Assembly: GCF_010093535.1 (NCBI RefSeq)
Contig: NW_022985167.1
Location: 1,989,472-2,053,471, forward strand
Reading direction: 5' to 3'
DNA from: Lindgomyces ingoldianus
Lineage: Eukaryota; Ascomycota; Dothideomycetes; Pleosporales; Lindgomycetaceae
DNA length: 64,000 bases
Shown: positions 47,630-57,140 of the stretch, in pieces
Layout: each line of letters begins with the position of its first letter
Numbering within the stretch: position 1 is the first letter of the stretch
Notes under the pieces: model-generated
What the model was told of the DNA's origin: nothing
Database searches by the model: none
What the model saw: the letters and a program-made list of their open reading frames with translations, nothing else
Position numbers and translations under genes: made by a program

Positions 47630-49671
47630 ATGCTTCACCCAACAGCTCAAGATATCTCCTACTGGCAGGCACACCTTGGCGATGACCGAAGATCATGGTT
47701 TGTGGGGCTTAATGCGACTTTTTTAGTCCTTGCGTACGTGGCTGTAAGCTTGAGATTTTTATCGAGATTGAAGATTGGAACGAAGATTGGGCTGGATGAT
47801 TGGCTAATTTGTTGTGCGGCGGTGAGTTGCCACCATTCCATTTCTTATGAAAGCCAAAATAGCGATGCGAATCAGGGTAGGAGAGTATAGTAGCGTTAGA
47901 GGGAGATACCCCTACTCTCTCGTTCGATTTCAACTTTCAACACGATAGCAAAGAGACCACCATATAGGCGATTTCACGAAAGCTGACACGTTGTAGGTAT
48001 TGGTGACCGGGCATGTGGCGTGTCTCTTCGTGACTGTGAGACTTGGTATGGGTAGACATGCAATTGTAGTCAAGGATGTAAAAGGGTTTGCACTGGTATG
48101 TTTATTTTCTTCCTTACGAAGTATTCTAAGATCCCTTCATGCTTCCGAGTACATGAATGAATACTTGGATATCGCAGGCCGCAGTCACCATAGAATGCAT
48201 TAAAATACATTCCCCGAGTTTCTCGCTACCTCGCTCACAACAGAATTCCAGACTTCATTAATCGCGCAAACTTTCTACAACCTCTGTACGCCAACTATCA
48301 AGCTGTCGATACTCGCACTTTACTCTCGCATCTTTTGCCGTACGCATGGCTGGTTCACGCCAACTCTTTACCTCACCGCTATCTTCGTCTTTCTGTACAC
48401 CGTGCCACAATGCTTTGCATACATATTTCAATGCGTACCAATCGAAAGCCTGTGGAAGGATCTAGGCCCGGGGGGGAAGGTGTATTGTATCAATTTCCAG
48501 GCTGGTACGGTTTCTTCCTTTTGCGTCTTCTCTCCCATCGACTTCAAATTTTTTATCCCTTACTAGGCCGTAGGAATTAGCTTACCCATTGATAGTAATC
48601 GTGACCTTTGGCATCGTCAACATCCTAACCGACTGGTGGATCCTTGCCCTCCCCGTTCCCGTTGTCATCGGCCTTCAACTGGAGCGTAGGACAAAGTGGT
48701 CCATCTGCACTCTCTTTCTGCTTGGAGGATTCGTCTGTGTCATCAGTATCATCCGGTTAATCTACGCCAGGAAAGTGGAGACCGCAGATCCAAGTTGTGA
48801 GTGCTATTGCGTCCTACTCCTCCTCTCCCAAGCCCGCTGACTGATACTGGCAATCTACCCAGGGGACTATGTTCCTATCTCCCTTATCAGCACCATAGAA
48901 TGCAGTTCCGGTATCCTTGCAGCCTGCATGCCGACCTGGCGTCCCCTATTCAAATTCCTCCGGCATGGCATCGGATCATACTTTTCTAATGGCAACAATA
49001 AATCCTCTACAAACGGGTCCAACGGCGGAAACGCTGCTAACCTCGCATATGGAAACACCTCCACCGTCGGTAAAGGCTGGCGGTCTCGCAGCAGAAGCCG
49101 TTCGCGATCGCGAGGACGCAAGAGCAAAAGCGGCGTAGGTAAGGCATTGAAGATCGATCACCATGGGATGGGCACTGGAATGGGCACGGGCATGGGCATG
49201 TTTAGTGGTTCAAAGAGGAGTGACACGAGTATGTCGGGTTCATCTGCCGAGAAGATTCTAAAGGGTGGTGCGGAGATTCAGGGAATTGAGTTGGATATTA
49301 AATCCCTTTCTTCTACTATTCCTGTTATTCAACTCCACAGAAGCGCCTCGGCAACCGGACTGAGAGACGACGGTGTGCAGTATGAGGCTGGCGGTGGGTC
49401 TGATCGATGGGAAAGCCTCACGCAGCAGCAACAGAGATTAAAGAACGAAAGAGAGGACTGGAGAGATACTTCGAGCAATGCAAAGAAAGGCAGGAAAGAC
49501 GGGAAAGACGGGAAGAGTTTTTACGGCGGTGTGGCGTATGGGGGAAGGGGCGTGAGTATTGGCGCAGGAGGTAGGGATCCGAGCGTTGAGCGCCCAAAGG
49601 CGGATGGGATTATGGTCACGAAGACAATTAGTTATTCGGGAAGTACACCTGGGAGTACGGGGAGGCCGTGA
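47630..49671 (+). CDS. SAT4-family (fungal rhodopsin-like) integral membrane protein, intact
   Basis: A seven-helix plasma-membrane protein of the SAT4/Pth11-related group. Exons 47630-47821, 47997-48095, 48252-48504, 48581-48796, 48863-49671 give 522 residues in frame; introns are 175, 156, 76 and 66 bp with GT-AG ends (the second intron's acceptor at 48251 was chosen because others shift the frame). Family marks: 'LDDWLICCAA' after helix 2, a helix-3 region, 'TIKLSILALYSRIF', 'QCVPIESLWKDLGPGGKVYCINFQA', 'DWWILALPVPVV' and 'ISLISTIECSSGILAACMPTWRPL'. The long cytoplasmic tail, from about residue 280, is low complexity: an RSRSRSRSRSRGRKSKS run, GMGTGMGTGMGM repeats and a Gln/Lys-rich segment, likely a signalling or interaction tail. 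The ligand is unknown. Confidence 0.85.
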
Positions 49672-51380
49672 GCGGACCTTGTAGGGAAAGTGTTGTGGCG
49701 TTAATAAAACCTGTTAAGTTTGAATTCGAGATACCTGGATTGGCCGCTACAAAGAACTCGAAAGATAGTGGACAACTCTATTTCTATATTTCCTCTCTTA
49801 TTACATTACTAGACTGAATTGAAGCCGCTCTCTTCATTCCAGCGCGTGGAAAGTGCCACAAATGCGTCAGCTGAAAGGCTGTCTAAGGTAGCAATCTAAG
49901 AATGAACGAGTTAATCCGCCATTTCAGATAACCGCTCGCCGTCGTGCACGCTTATGTTAGGGTCGATGGCGTCCACGAACTGCACAACATCCTGGGCCTT
50001 CCACATGACCTAACGAAGCAACTGGAGTGCATCCTTCAACCCTTCGCTATTGGCTCCTTGCATCGGCTACTCACTATCGGGCCGACCCCAAGCCCAGGGC
50101 CTACCCAACGATTCAGAACGCCAAGTAATTTCGTGCCAACCCCAGAGTCCAAGAGGCTTCCCCGCACTGCATGACTTGCAGATCAATCTAGGCCTGGCTG
50201 GCTAATATCGTAACTCACGGCTAGCCTGCTGGATTCGATGGAGCTGGGCTCAACACCAAGGCTTAGGCCATGCGAGTATAGGAGATGAGTGTGTGACCGG
50301 GTGGTGTGGCTTGATGCTGCGGCTTGGAGACTGCAGGTAAGATTTTCGAATCCGGAATTGGCGCATGGGAGGTAGGAATTTGCTGCTGTGGAAAAAACTT
50401 GCACAGTAGCGGGTTTCGGCTTCTGTGCATGCTGCAGGTGGGGACGATGTCCATATTATTCATCTATTCCTAGGCATTCACCTATAGGGAGGCTATTTCA
50501 GCCTCAGGAAACCATCCAAAAAGCATTTGGCCGTGATGCTGTGTTCGATGGGCAGCGTATAATGTCTTGTAGTAGTGAAGACACCATGGAAGTCGACCGC
50601 ATAAAGATTTTAAGGTCCTTTCATTGTGAGCACCGGGACTATCAACGAATTGCTACCAAGTGGGTGATGGCCACATGGTGAGCCGGCGACCATCATGTCA
50701 CGTTTTTTTCCCGCACCTTGGTGTTCGAGCAATCTGACATCCTCCGATCAGGGATTCAGCTGTTTACTCTACGACTATGCCTCAACTGCTGCTTTTCACG
50801 ACCGAAAGCAGCCTGAACCCTCTATCTTGGCAATTCTTGAGCCATTTCGCTCTTAAGGCGTGGATTTCCTACACGATTATTGTTAATTCCATTTTAAGAG
50901 CGAAAAATATGTCGGGAGTTGATGACAGGGGCACAGACAACATACCCCGTAGAACCTCCTATTCATTCTACTGTCTGGATGGGGTTTCCTTAGATTCTTC
51001 TGTGGACTGGAACTTTACTATTCCTCCATACTCCACTGTACCCTAGAATCATGTACCTAGCCGTTTGTTGATAATTACCATTTTATACGACTTTTCTTCC
51101 AGCATATTCACCCACATGAAGGACAACACTCTCATGATTGGTAGTAGCCCCGAGCAAGTCCTTCGGAAGCTAGTCCTAGGGACCGAGAAGCAAGGTTATT
51201 CTGGCGCTCATGAGGTATGTTAGACTTGCACATAAACCTCACGGAATAGTACTAGTGAAGGATTTGAATCGAGGAGTTGTAGTTTTTTGCATATTTGGGT
51301 TCCACAGCTGCCCATATAGCTAACCTCCTGAAGCCAATGCTTTGGAGCATGTATTAGCGAAACTACCTTGACGTTACCAG
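49672..51380. other. 1.7-kb stretch between the SAT4-like gene and the MFS relic
   Basis: Short open frames only, none recognisable. A small frame at about 51117 could be a leftover N-terminal exon of the following MFS relic, but its sequence does not resemble that part. Confidence 0.35.
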
Positions 51381-52683
51381 CACGCAATATCAGACCTGTG
51401 TGTCGATTCTCTTTGTGGTATATCTCTCTGCTGAAACCCTAACATGATCTTGTCTCGAACTCGGCCAAGTAAGTACCTCCACCCGGATGGGATGCCTCAC
51501 GACTAACACGTTCAGATTGCTGGATAGGCCGGAAAATGATGCTCTTGGCCGTTGTCAGCACTTTAACCGACCATTCCAAAGAATTCCACGGGCCTTTTGC
51601 TGACTCAAATTTTCCTTAGCATCAAAGATGCTCCGTATTACCCTGGCGCGGGTCTATCTACTCTCTATCTCGTACACTCGAAGGGAGTTTCACTGCACGC
51701 ATCGCCATCCTCCACACTGGCAACATCCTCGTAACCGCCTTTGCTAGTCTCATCGCCACCGGGATCTTCCACGGCAAGGGCATCATCCGCGGTCTTTCCG
51801 GCTGACGCTGGATGTTTATCCTCCAGGGAGCCATAAGGTTCGACATGGCTACTTCATCCTCCAAAACTTCCCACAACAAAATTGGCCGACTTTAGACGAA
51901 CGTGCGCTCGCAATTAACCACGTGGAACTCGATGCCATGCAAAAAAAAACAGGCGAAGGTTCCACGTAGAAGGGCTTCTAAAAAGTGACTAAACACCCTA
52001 TGATGTGGATCTGCGCCTTCATGGCACACACACACATCTCGCGGCTAGCGAACTTTGAAACTTCTTCCCTACTGTCGTTGAAACTCTTGGCTTCCATGAA
52101 ACGATTATTCTTGTGCTCGCCTCCCCGTCTGACCCCATCGCCGGTACTGTTGTCACCCTAGTATCCTGGAGTTCATGGAAGTTCAAGGAGAGAATCCGGC
52201 ATATTCCTATGTCGAAGACGTCGCGACGATAGGAATTGTTGTGGCCTGTGCGACCATGAACCTTGCTAGCCGCTATTTTAGTATGGTGGTCTTCACGATC
52301 GGGACGTGTGGTGTGAAATATTTGATTTTCGCATCGTGTGGGAGTACCTGCGGACAGACGAAGGAGAAGAGAGCCGTTGCTATCTCCATTATTACTACGA
52401 TTCTGAACGTGACCTCTATTTGGGGAGTTAAAACCCCATCTCGGCCGGCACCACATCTTCCCCGAGGGCTCCGAATGCGTTCACCGGCATTAGAGCTGAT
52501 GGTATTGTTTGCTGACGAGATGTGGTAGGACTCCTTACCTTTGGTTGAAAATAGATAGTTCGGGATATGCGATTACGGTGGGGTCTCCGGCTAGGTTTTT
52601 TGATTGCGACAGCGGCGTTAGCATTGTTGGTAAAGGCTATTCAAATAAAGAGAAATATGAGATTAAGGAAGTTAGATGACTAG
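51381..52683 (+). pseudogene. Decayed Dal5/Tna1-like MFS anion permease
   Basis: Translating across all three plus frames recovers, in the right order, the segments of a Dal5/Tna1-type MFS transporter (allantoate/nicotinate permease-like): a 'QYQTCVSILFV' helix at about 51381, 'YYPGAG...STLY' near 51631, 'TGNILVTAFASLIATGIFHGKGIIRGL' near 51718-51800, 'RWMFILQGA' near 51806, an 'FFPTVVETLGFHETI' segment near 52063-52110, 'KFKERIRHI' near 52181, and the late 'YFSMVVFTIGT' and 'CGQTKEKRAVAISI' helices near 52272-52400. Several frameshifts and stops separate these blocks and the N-terminal third is missing. It cannot make a protein. Confidence 0.65.
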
Positions 52684-53237
52684 ATTGTCTTTGATGTGTA
52701 CTAGGCGTTTTAGCACACAACTTGAACTAACATTGGAGTGGAAATTTACTGATAATATGCTTGCTAGAACAAGACATACTGTTTCTAGGATGCAAGTTTC
52801 TTTCTGAAATTGCTCTCATCATGCTTCACGTTAGGTGTAGTGTATGAGGGAGGCGAGTTGGTGATGATGGGGGTTAAGGAATGTTCGGACTTCTTGCCTC
52901 CCAACTTTCTGCTTTGCCCGCAAGGTCTCAACGTGGTTGCAGTACGAAACTCTTTTGTTTCCAGAGCGATAATTAACCCTAACCCAATCGTACGTCTTTA
53001 GTTTAATCTGGGTTTCCAAAAATAGAAAATGACGAATGCCAAACAAGTCGCGTTTCAGGGACGGAGCCCCACAGTTCGTTTGGAGCTTCCACCTCAGCCC
53101 TTGGACCCTGACTCCCTGAGACCTCGACTGCTCAGCATTTATCCAACAACCATCGACCTCTTCGCAAACCCGTGCGTGTTGTAGATATTGTCTTTAATTC
53201 ATCTTCCCACGTATTCAGGTAAACTCAACTCAACAAA
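52684..53237. other. Intergenic region upstream of the gelsolin-like gene
   Basis: No gene seen; likely the promoter and 5' UTR of the gene at 53238. Confidence 0.4.
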
Positions 53238-54476
53238 ATGCCGCCCCACAAAGGCCTCGTCCACCCAAAAGAATACGACTGGCGCGACTCTAACGTGGAA
53301 CTCATAAACTCCTCCATTGACCACAAAATAAAATACCAATCCGCAACCACAGAGCCCGCATGGAACAACGGCATCATTGGTATTGAACCCGGGCTCTTCG
53401 TATGGCGGATTGAAGATTTCGAAGTCGTGCCTTGGCCGAAAGAGAAGTATGGGCAGTTTCATGAAGGGGATTCATATATCATTCTTCACACTGAGAAAGT
53501 GGAGGCAAAAAACAATAACTCATATGAAGGGGGGGAAGAGGGAGATGGCAAGGAGGGTAAGAACAAAATGATCCACGACATATTCTTCTACCTCGGTTCC
53601 CACACGACCCAAGACGAAGCTGGAGCCGCGGCCTACAAAACCGTGGAACTGGACGAATATCTGCACGGAACTGCAACTCAGTATCGCGAACTCCAGAACA
53701 ATACATCCGACGACTTTCTCGCGCTCTTTCCAAAAATCAAAATCCTGCGCGGTGGTGTCGCTTCGGGCTTCACGCATGTCGCAGAAGAGGAGAACGTACA
53801 TGTCGATATGCTTCTCCGCATCTTTAAACATCCGAGCCTGGCTGCCAGTCGTGACGCAATCATGGTGCACGAAGTTGAACCGACGTGGCAATCGCTGGAT
53901 GAAAATGACGTCTTTGTTCTCGACCGCGGGGATAAGATTTTCGTCTGGCAGGGCCAGAATTGCGCACCGATGGAGAAACTAAAAGCCGCGCAGGTCGTCA
54001 ATGATCTCACGCTGGCAAAACATGTGGAGGTTGAGGTGTTGAGCCAATCAGAGACTAGGAGCAAGGTTGTGGTAGATTATTTGGGGGGTAGGGATGTGGA
54101 TGTATTTGACCAAAAGTTTGTGTGTGAGAGGCCAGCAGCAAGGAGGGAAGAAGGTAGGGGGGGAATGCAGGAGGCGAGGAAGGCGAAGAAGTTATTTAAG
54201 TTGAGTGATAAAGACGGTGAGCTATCTTTTACGGCGGTGAGTGAGGGTGAGAATGTTAACAAGGGCGATTTCGATGGAAACGATGTGTTTTTGCTAGATT
54301 CTACTCGCGCGATTTGGGTTTGGGAGGGTAAAGGTGCGAGCAGAGCGGAGAAGGCGTCGTGGTTGAAGGTCGCACAAGCTTATGTGAGACATGTGAGTGA
54401 GGATAGTTCGATGTCGATAGGGAAGGTTGTAGAGGGTAATGAGAGTCAGGCGTTCTGGGCTGCTGTGGGGGCTTGA
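53238..54476 (+). CDS. Gelsolin/severin-family actin-binding protein
   Basis: A single-exon gene of 412 residues; start ATG in the context aacaaaATGccg. Three gelsolin-like repeats are visible: G1 about residues 41-175 (GLFVWRIEDFEV, GDSYIILHT, DIFFYLG), G2 about 185-285 (NDVFVLDRGDKIFVWQG) and G3 about 315-412 (NDVFLLDSTRAIWVWEGKGA). In this family the repeats bind actin and calcium and sever or cap filament ends in the cytoplasm. Three repeats and about 400 residues match severin/fragmin-type members rather than six-repeat gelsolin. A low-complexity Gly/Glu insertion occurs inside G1 (residues ~95-110). The frame is intact and the family call is strong. Confidence 0.93.
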   Translation: MPPHKGLVHPKEYDWRDSNVELINSSIDHKIKYQSATTEPAWNNGIIGIEPGLFVWRIEDFEVVPWPKEKYGQFHEGDSYIILHTEKVEAKNNNSYEGGEEGDGKEGKNKMIHDIFFYLGSHTTQDEAGAAAYKTVELDEYLHGTATQYRELQNNTSDDFLALFPKIKILRGGVASGFTHVAEEENVHVDMLLRIFKHPSLAASRDAIMVHEVEPTWQSLDENDVFVLDRGDKIFVWQGQNCAPMEKLKAAQVVNDLTLAKHVEVEVLSQSETRSKVVVDYLGGRDVDVFDQKFVCERPAARREEGRGGMQEARKAKKLFKLSDKDGELSFTAVSEGENVNKGDFDGNDVFLLDSTRAIWVWEGKGASRAEKASWLKVAQAYVRHVSEDSSMSIGKVVEGNESQAFWAAVGA

Positions 54477-55129
54477 GGGGGAGGAAGTTCGAGCTGCAAG
54501 TTACGAAATAAATCGTACATGCAATTTGCTGTATTCTACAATCAATAGAACAAACCCTCGCTTCTGGGACCTATTAAACATCAATATATGGTAGGCAAAT
54601 TTACATCGCTAATCACTTCAATTCACAAGCCAAGTTATATTTCACTATATATAGTGTAACTGGCACCTTTCTACAGTAAGCTCCCTTATTTGTATACACT
54701 GTAACATATCTACAGCATCCTCGCACTTTACATGGAACGTTAACTGTGGATTGTAGTTGGCTAACCAACACTTTAAATTTAGGGAGAAAGCTAAAAGGAT
54801 GCCAATTTCTGTCCTAGATTACCACTCTGTCAGGCTCCACTTTAGGTAATATGTTGCAGTAGGCATTCCATCCTTTCACCGCGACGTCTTTTGTTTTCTT
54901 GCTCCATTGGGTCTTTCACTGGTGTGCATGGCTGAACAAAGTATTAGGACAATGTATCTTTATTTTTCAGCCTCTTTTTCACTCCCGTGCTCTGCGCAAA
55001 CTGTCTATACAATGCTAGGTAGATTTACGGCCCGGTTCGAGGTTTATTCATCCACAAACCTAGTATATAAGGATCAAATTCTTCCTATATTTCTCTTAAA
55101 CCATACTACCTCCTGAATGCCATGCAAAT
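54477..55129. other. Intergenic region between the gelsolin-like and RING genes
   Basis: AT-rich 3' UTR/intergenic sequence; no gene seen. Confidence 0.4.
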
Positions 55130-55660
55130 ATGCTTCACTCCAATACTACACCAAATGGGTTAGCTCCCGGCACACAACTCCAGCTACTCCCCACCTTATC
55201 CGACGGCCGCCTCCGGTGTCAAGCATTGAAGTTAGCACCAGGGCTCATTGAACGCCAGCAATGTCCACAGGAAGCGACCCATGAGATTGTAGATGGCCGC
55301 CCAATATTCTGTCAGAACTGTAGTGACATATTTGGCATCGATCAACCGGGCCAAAGTCAATCCTCGCCTACGACACCGGACCTAGTAGATGATGACGACA
55401 GTGAACTTCCAGCCAGGGAGGTGATTACTATACAGCTTAATTTTTCCGATATCGCGACTCGTGTTACCGAAGACAGAGTCTGCGGTATATGCATGTCGAA
55501 GAAATTGAGTATCCTGAGGCTGACGAATTGTGGTCATGAGATTTGTGAGGAATGCCTTAGGGAAAAGCTCCTCACGGAGATTGGCTCCCGTTTCGACTGC
55601 GCGTACTGCAGAATGTGGATGTTGCATATTCCGCGGAACGTGCTTTACAGCAAAAAATAG
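55130..55660 (+). CDS. Small RING-finger protein (probable E3 ubiquitin ligase)
   Basis: A 176-residue protein with a C-terminal C3HC4 RING finger: Cys118, Cys121, Cys134, His136, Cys139, Cys142, Cys157, Cys160. RING domains of this kind recruit E2 enzymes. An additional set of potential metal ligands upstream (Cys30, Cys45, His51, Cys61, Cys64) could form a second zinc site; that is inference. An acidic Asp/Glu linker (residues 86-92) lies between. No membrane helix. The frame is intact, and a hAT-type repeat starts only 56 bp beyond the stop codon. Confidence 0.85.
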   Translation: MLHSNTTPNGLAPGTQLQLLPTLSDGRLRCQALKLAPGLIERQQCPQEATHEIVDGRPIFCQNCSDIFGIDQPGQSQSSPTTPDLVDDDDSELPAREVITIQLNFSDIATRVTEDRVCGICMSKKLSILRLTNCGHEICEECLREKLLTEIGSRFDCAYCRMWMLHIPRNVLYSKK

Positions 55661-55715
55661 GCGGGCTGTATCTGGACGAGAAGTATTGTTGGGGATAACT
55701 GAGAGTCGGTCTTTC

Positions 55716-56160
55716 CAGCAATTCTAAAGAAACGTAAAGCAATATGATTGGCCGATTTTGAGGCCTGTACGGGTGAGATTTGGTGCACGTTCGTACGGCA
55801 GTGAGGAGGAGAGGCAGGCGGACGTAGAGTAACTGCTACGGCTCACGTGATCGTGCAAGTAGTACAATTCAATTGAAGCATGCCGTACTCTAGTCAAAAC
55901 AGCTAAGATTATCCGCTGGTTACCTTGCCTTGTTTCTCCAGAAGCGTTAAATCCGCTCCATGAGCCCACAACTTTAACAGCGTACAATTGCCTGGCAACA
56001 TAGTATCGTTCTTTACCCAGTAACCTAATCGCGCTGAGAGCAACGTCCGTGAGGCAGCAAGGTACGTGAAATGATAACCCTGCAACAGAAAATAGTCAGC
56101 GGTAGACATTTTTAAGACAACATGTTGTTGTAAGTGAAACTTGTTCACGTGACCTTACTC
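55716..56160. mobile_element. Second hAT-type copy, inverted relative to the element at 18567
   Basis: The terminus CAGCAATTCT at 55716 aligns base for base with the right terminus of the element at 18567-19508, read on the other strand. Homology continues through the CGTACGG subterminal region, an AGCGTTAAATC block (about 55953), TTTAACAGCGTA (about 55973) and GACATTTTTAAGACAACA (about 56103). About 250 bases of the longer copy are missing in the middle. This copy is clearly less RIPed: where they differ it mostly keeps C or G and the copy at 18567 has T or A. I could not locate a matching second terminus or an 8-bp duplicate of GGTCTTTC, so its right end (somewhere 56160-56220) is uncertain. 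Confidence 0.65.
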
Positions 56161-56220
56161 AGCATGAATGTGGGCCCTTCACCTCTCACCCTTTTCCTGT
56201 TTAGGACTAGCACTCTTTTA

Positions 56221-56947
56221 GCTACCATATATTTCCCTCTGGGCTCTCTCGAGCTCTAGAGACATTACACCACACCTCAATCTACCTAGGTTGTCTCTTA
56301 ATACCTGGTTGTCTGCTCGCCTCTCTCTATATATGCCCTCCATTAGCTCCATCAGCTCCATCTAGGCTCACCTTGCGGTACACATTGTGTAGATCAAAGC
56401 ACTAAGAAACAGTACATTCAAGCGTCTTTACAACCCTTTTGACCAGTTAGTGCCCTAATACCTCCTTGAACGCGACTCACAGGCTTTATGTAAAGCTTGT
56501 GGGATGTCTTCTAACGTTTCTCCTATCAATCCTACCTAGTCCCCACACAATGACAATTCTTAAACCCTTGCTATCGCCCTAAGTTCTTTCGCGTGTAAGC
56601 TGCATGTGTAGGTTGTTGTATTAGCCGGGTTGTTGCACAAAAGTTGCAATTAGACAGAAAGAGGTGTACCAGTAGTCAGCTTTGTAGTCGCGCTAAGCTG
56701 GGTCTTGATCTAGACTTTAGGTTAGCATGTAGTTTAAAAATTAGCATTAAAACTGTGCGCACTAAAACAGTAACATCTCTAAGGTGAATTTGGGTGTTTC
56801 TACTTGCGTCGGCGTTTTTATACCTATGCTTGGATAAGCCTTCTATTTGGTTGCATTTATATTTGTAGCTGCAAAGATTATCAATCTTAACCCAGGCGTT
56901 CAAGGACGATGGGTGGAGTGTAAGCTTGGCGCGGCTGGTATCATCTA
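56221..56947. other. Unassigned sequence, moderate AT
   Basis: Pyrimidine-rich stretches and a TATATATG near 56330 resemble an LTR or non-LTR remnant, but no second end or coding block was found. Confidence 0.3.
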
Positions 56948-57140
56948 TCGTATTCAAAAATCGGTGCAATGCTTGGCGTCACCCTCGCCCTTTTTTTCGC
57001 GCGCGTATTTTGCTAGCAAACTGCAAATTGCCCTATGCAGCCACAAATCGCCCTATAATATTAATTAGTTAGGTAAAAAAGATAAGGCTATTTAAGTACA
57101 CATAACAGGCTATACTAACAGCTTTTCTAGTGTAATAGGA
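56948..57140. repeat. Left terminal inverted repeat of the Tc1/mariner element
   Basis: Matches the reverse complement of 60140-60329, with most differences of C/T or G/A type. Confidence 0.8.

Noticed and set aside
51255..51285. tRNA-like B-box (GATTCAAATCC on the minus strand)
   Set aside because: No pairing T-arm, no A-box and no acceptor stem around it.
55030..55050. GGTTCGAGG, B-box-like
   Set aside because: No cloverleaf can be folded around it.
55909..56148. 79-codon minus-strand frame
   Set aside because: Lies wholly inside the hAT copy; it may be a leftover of a transposon gene but is not an independent gene.
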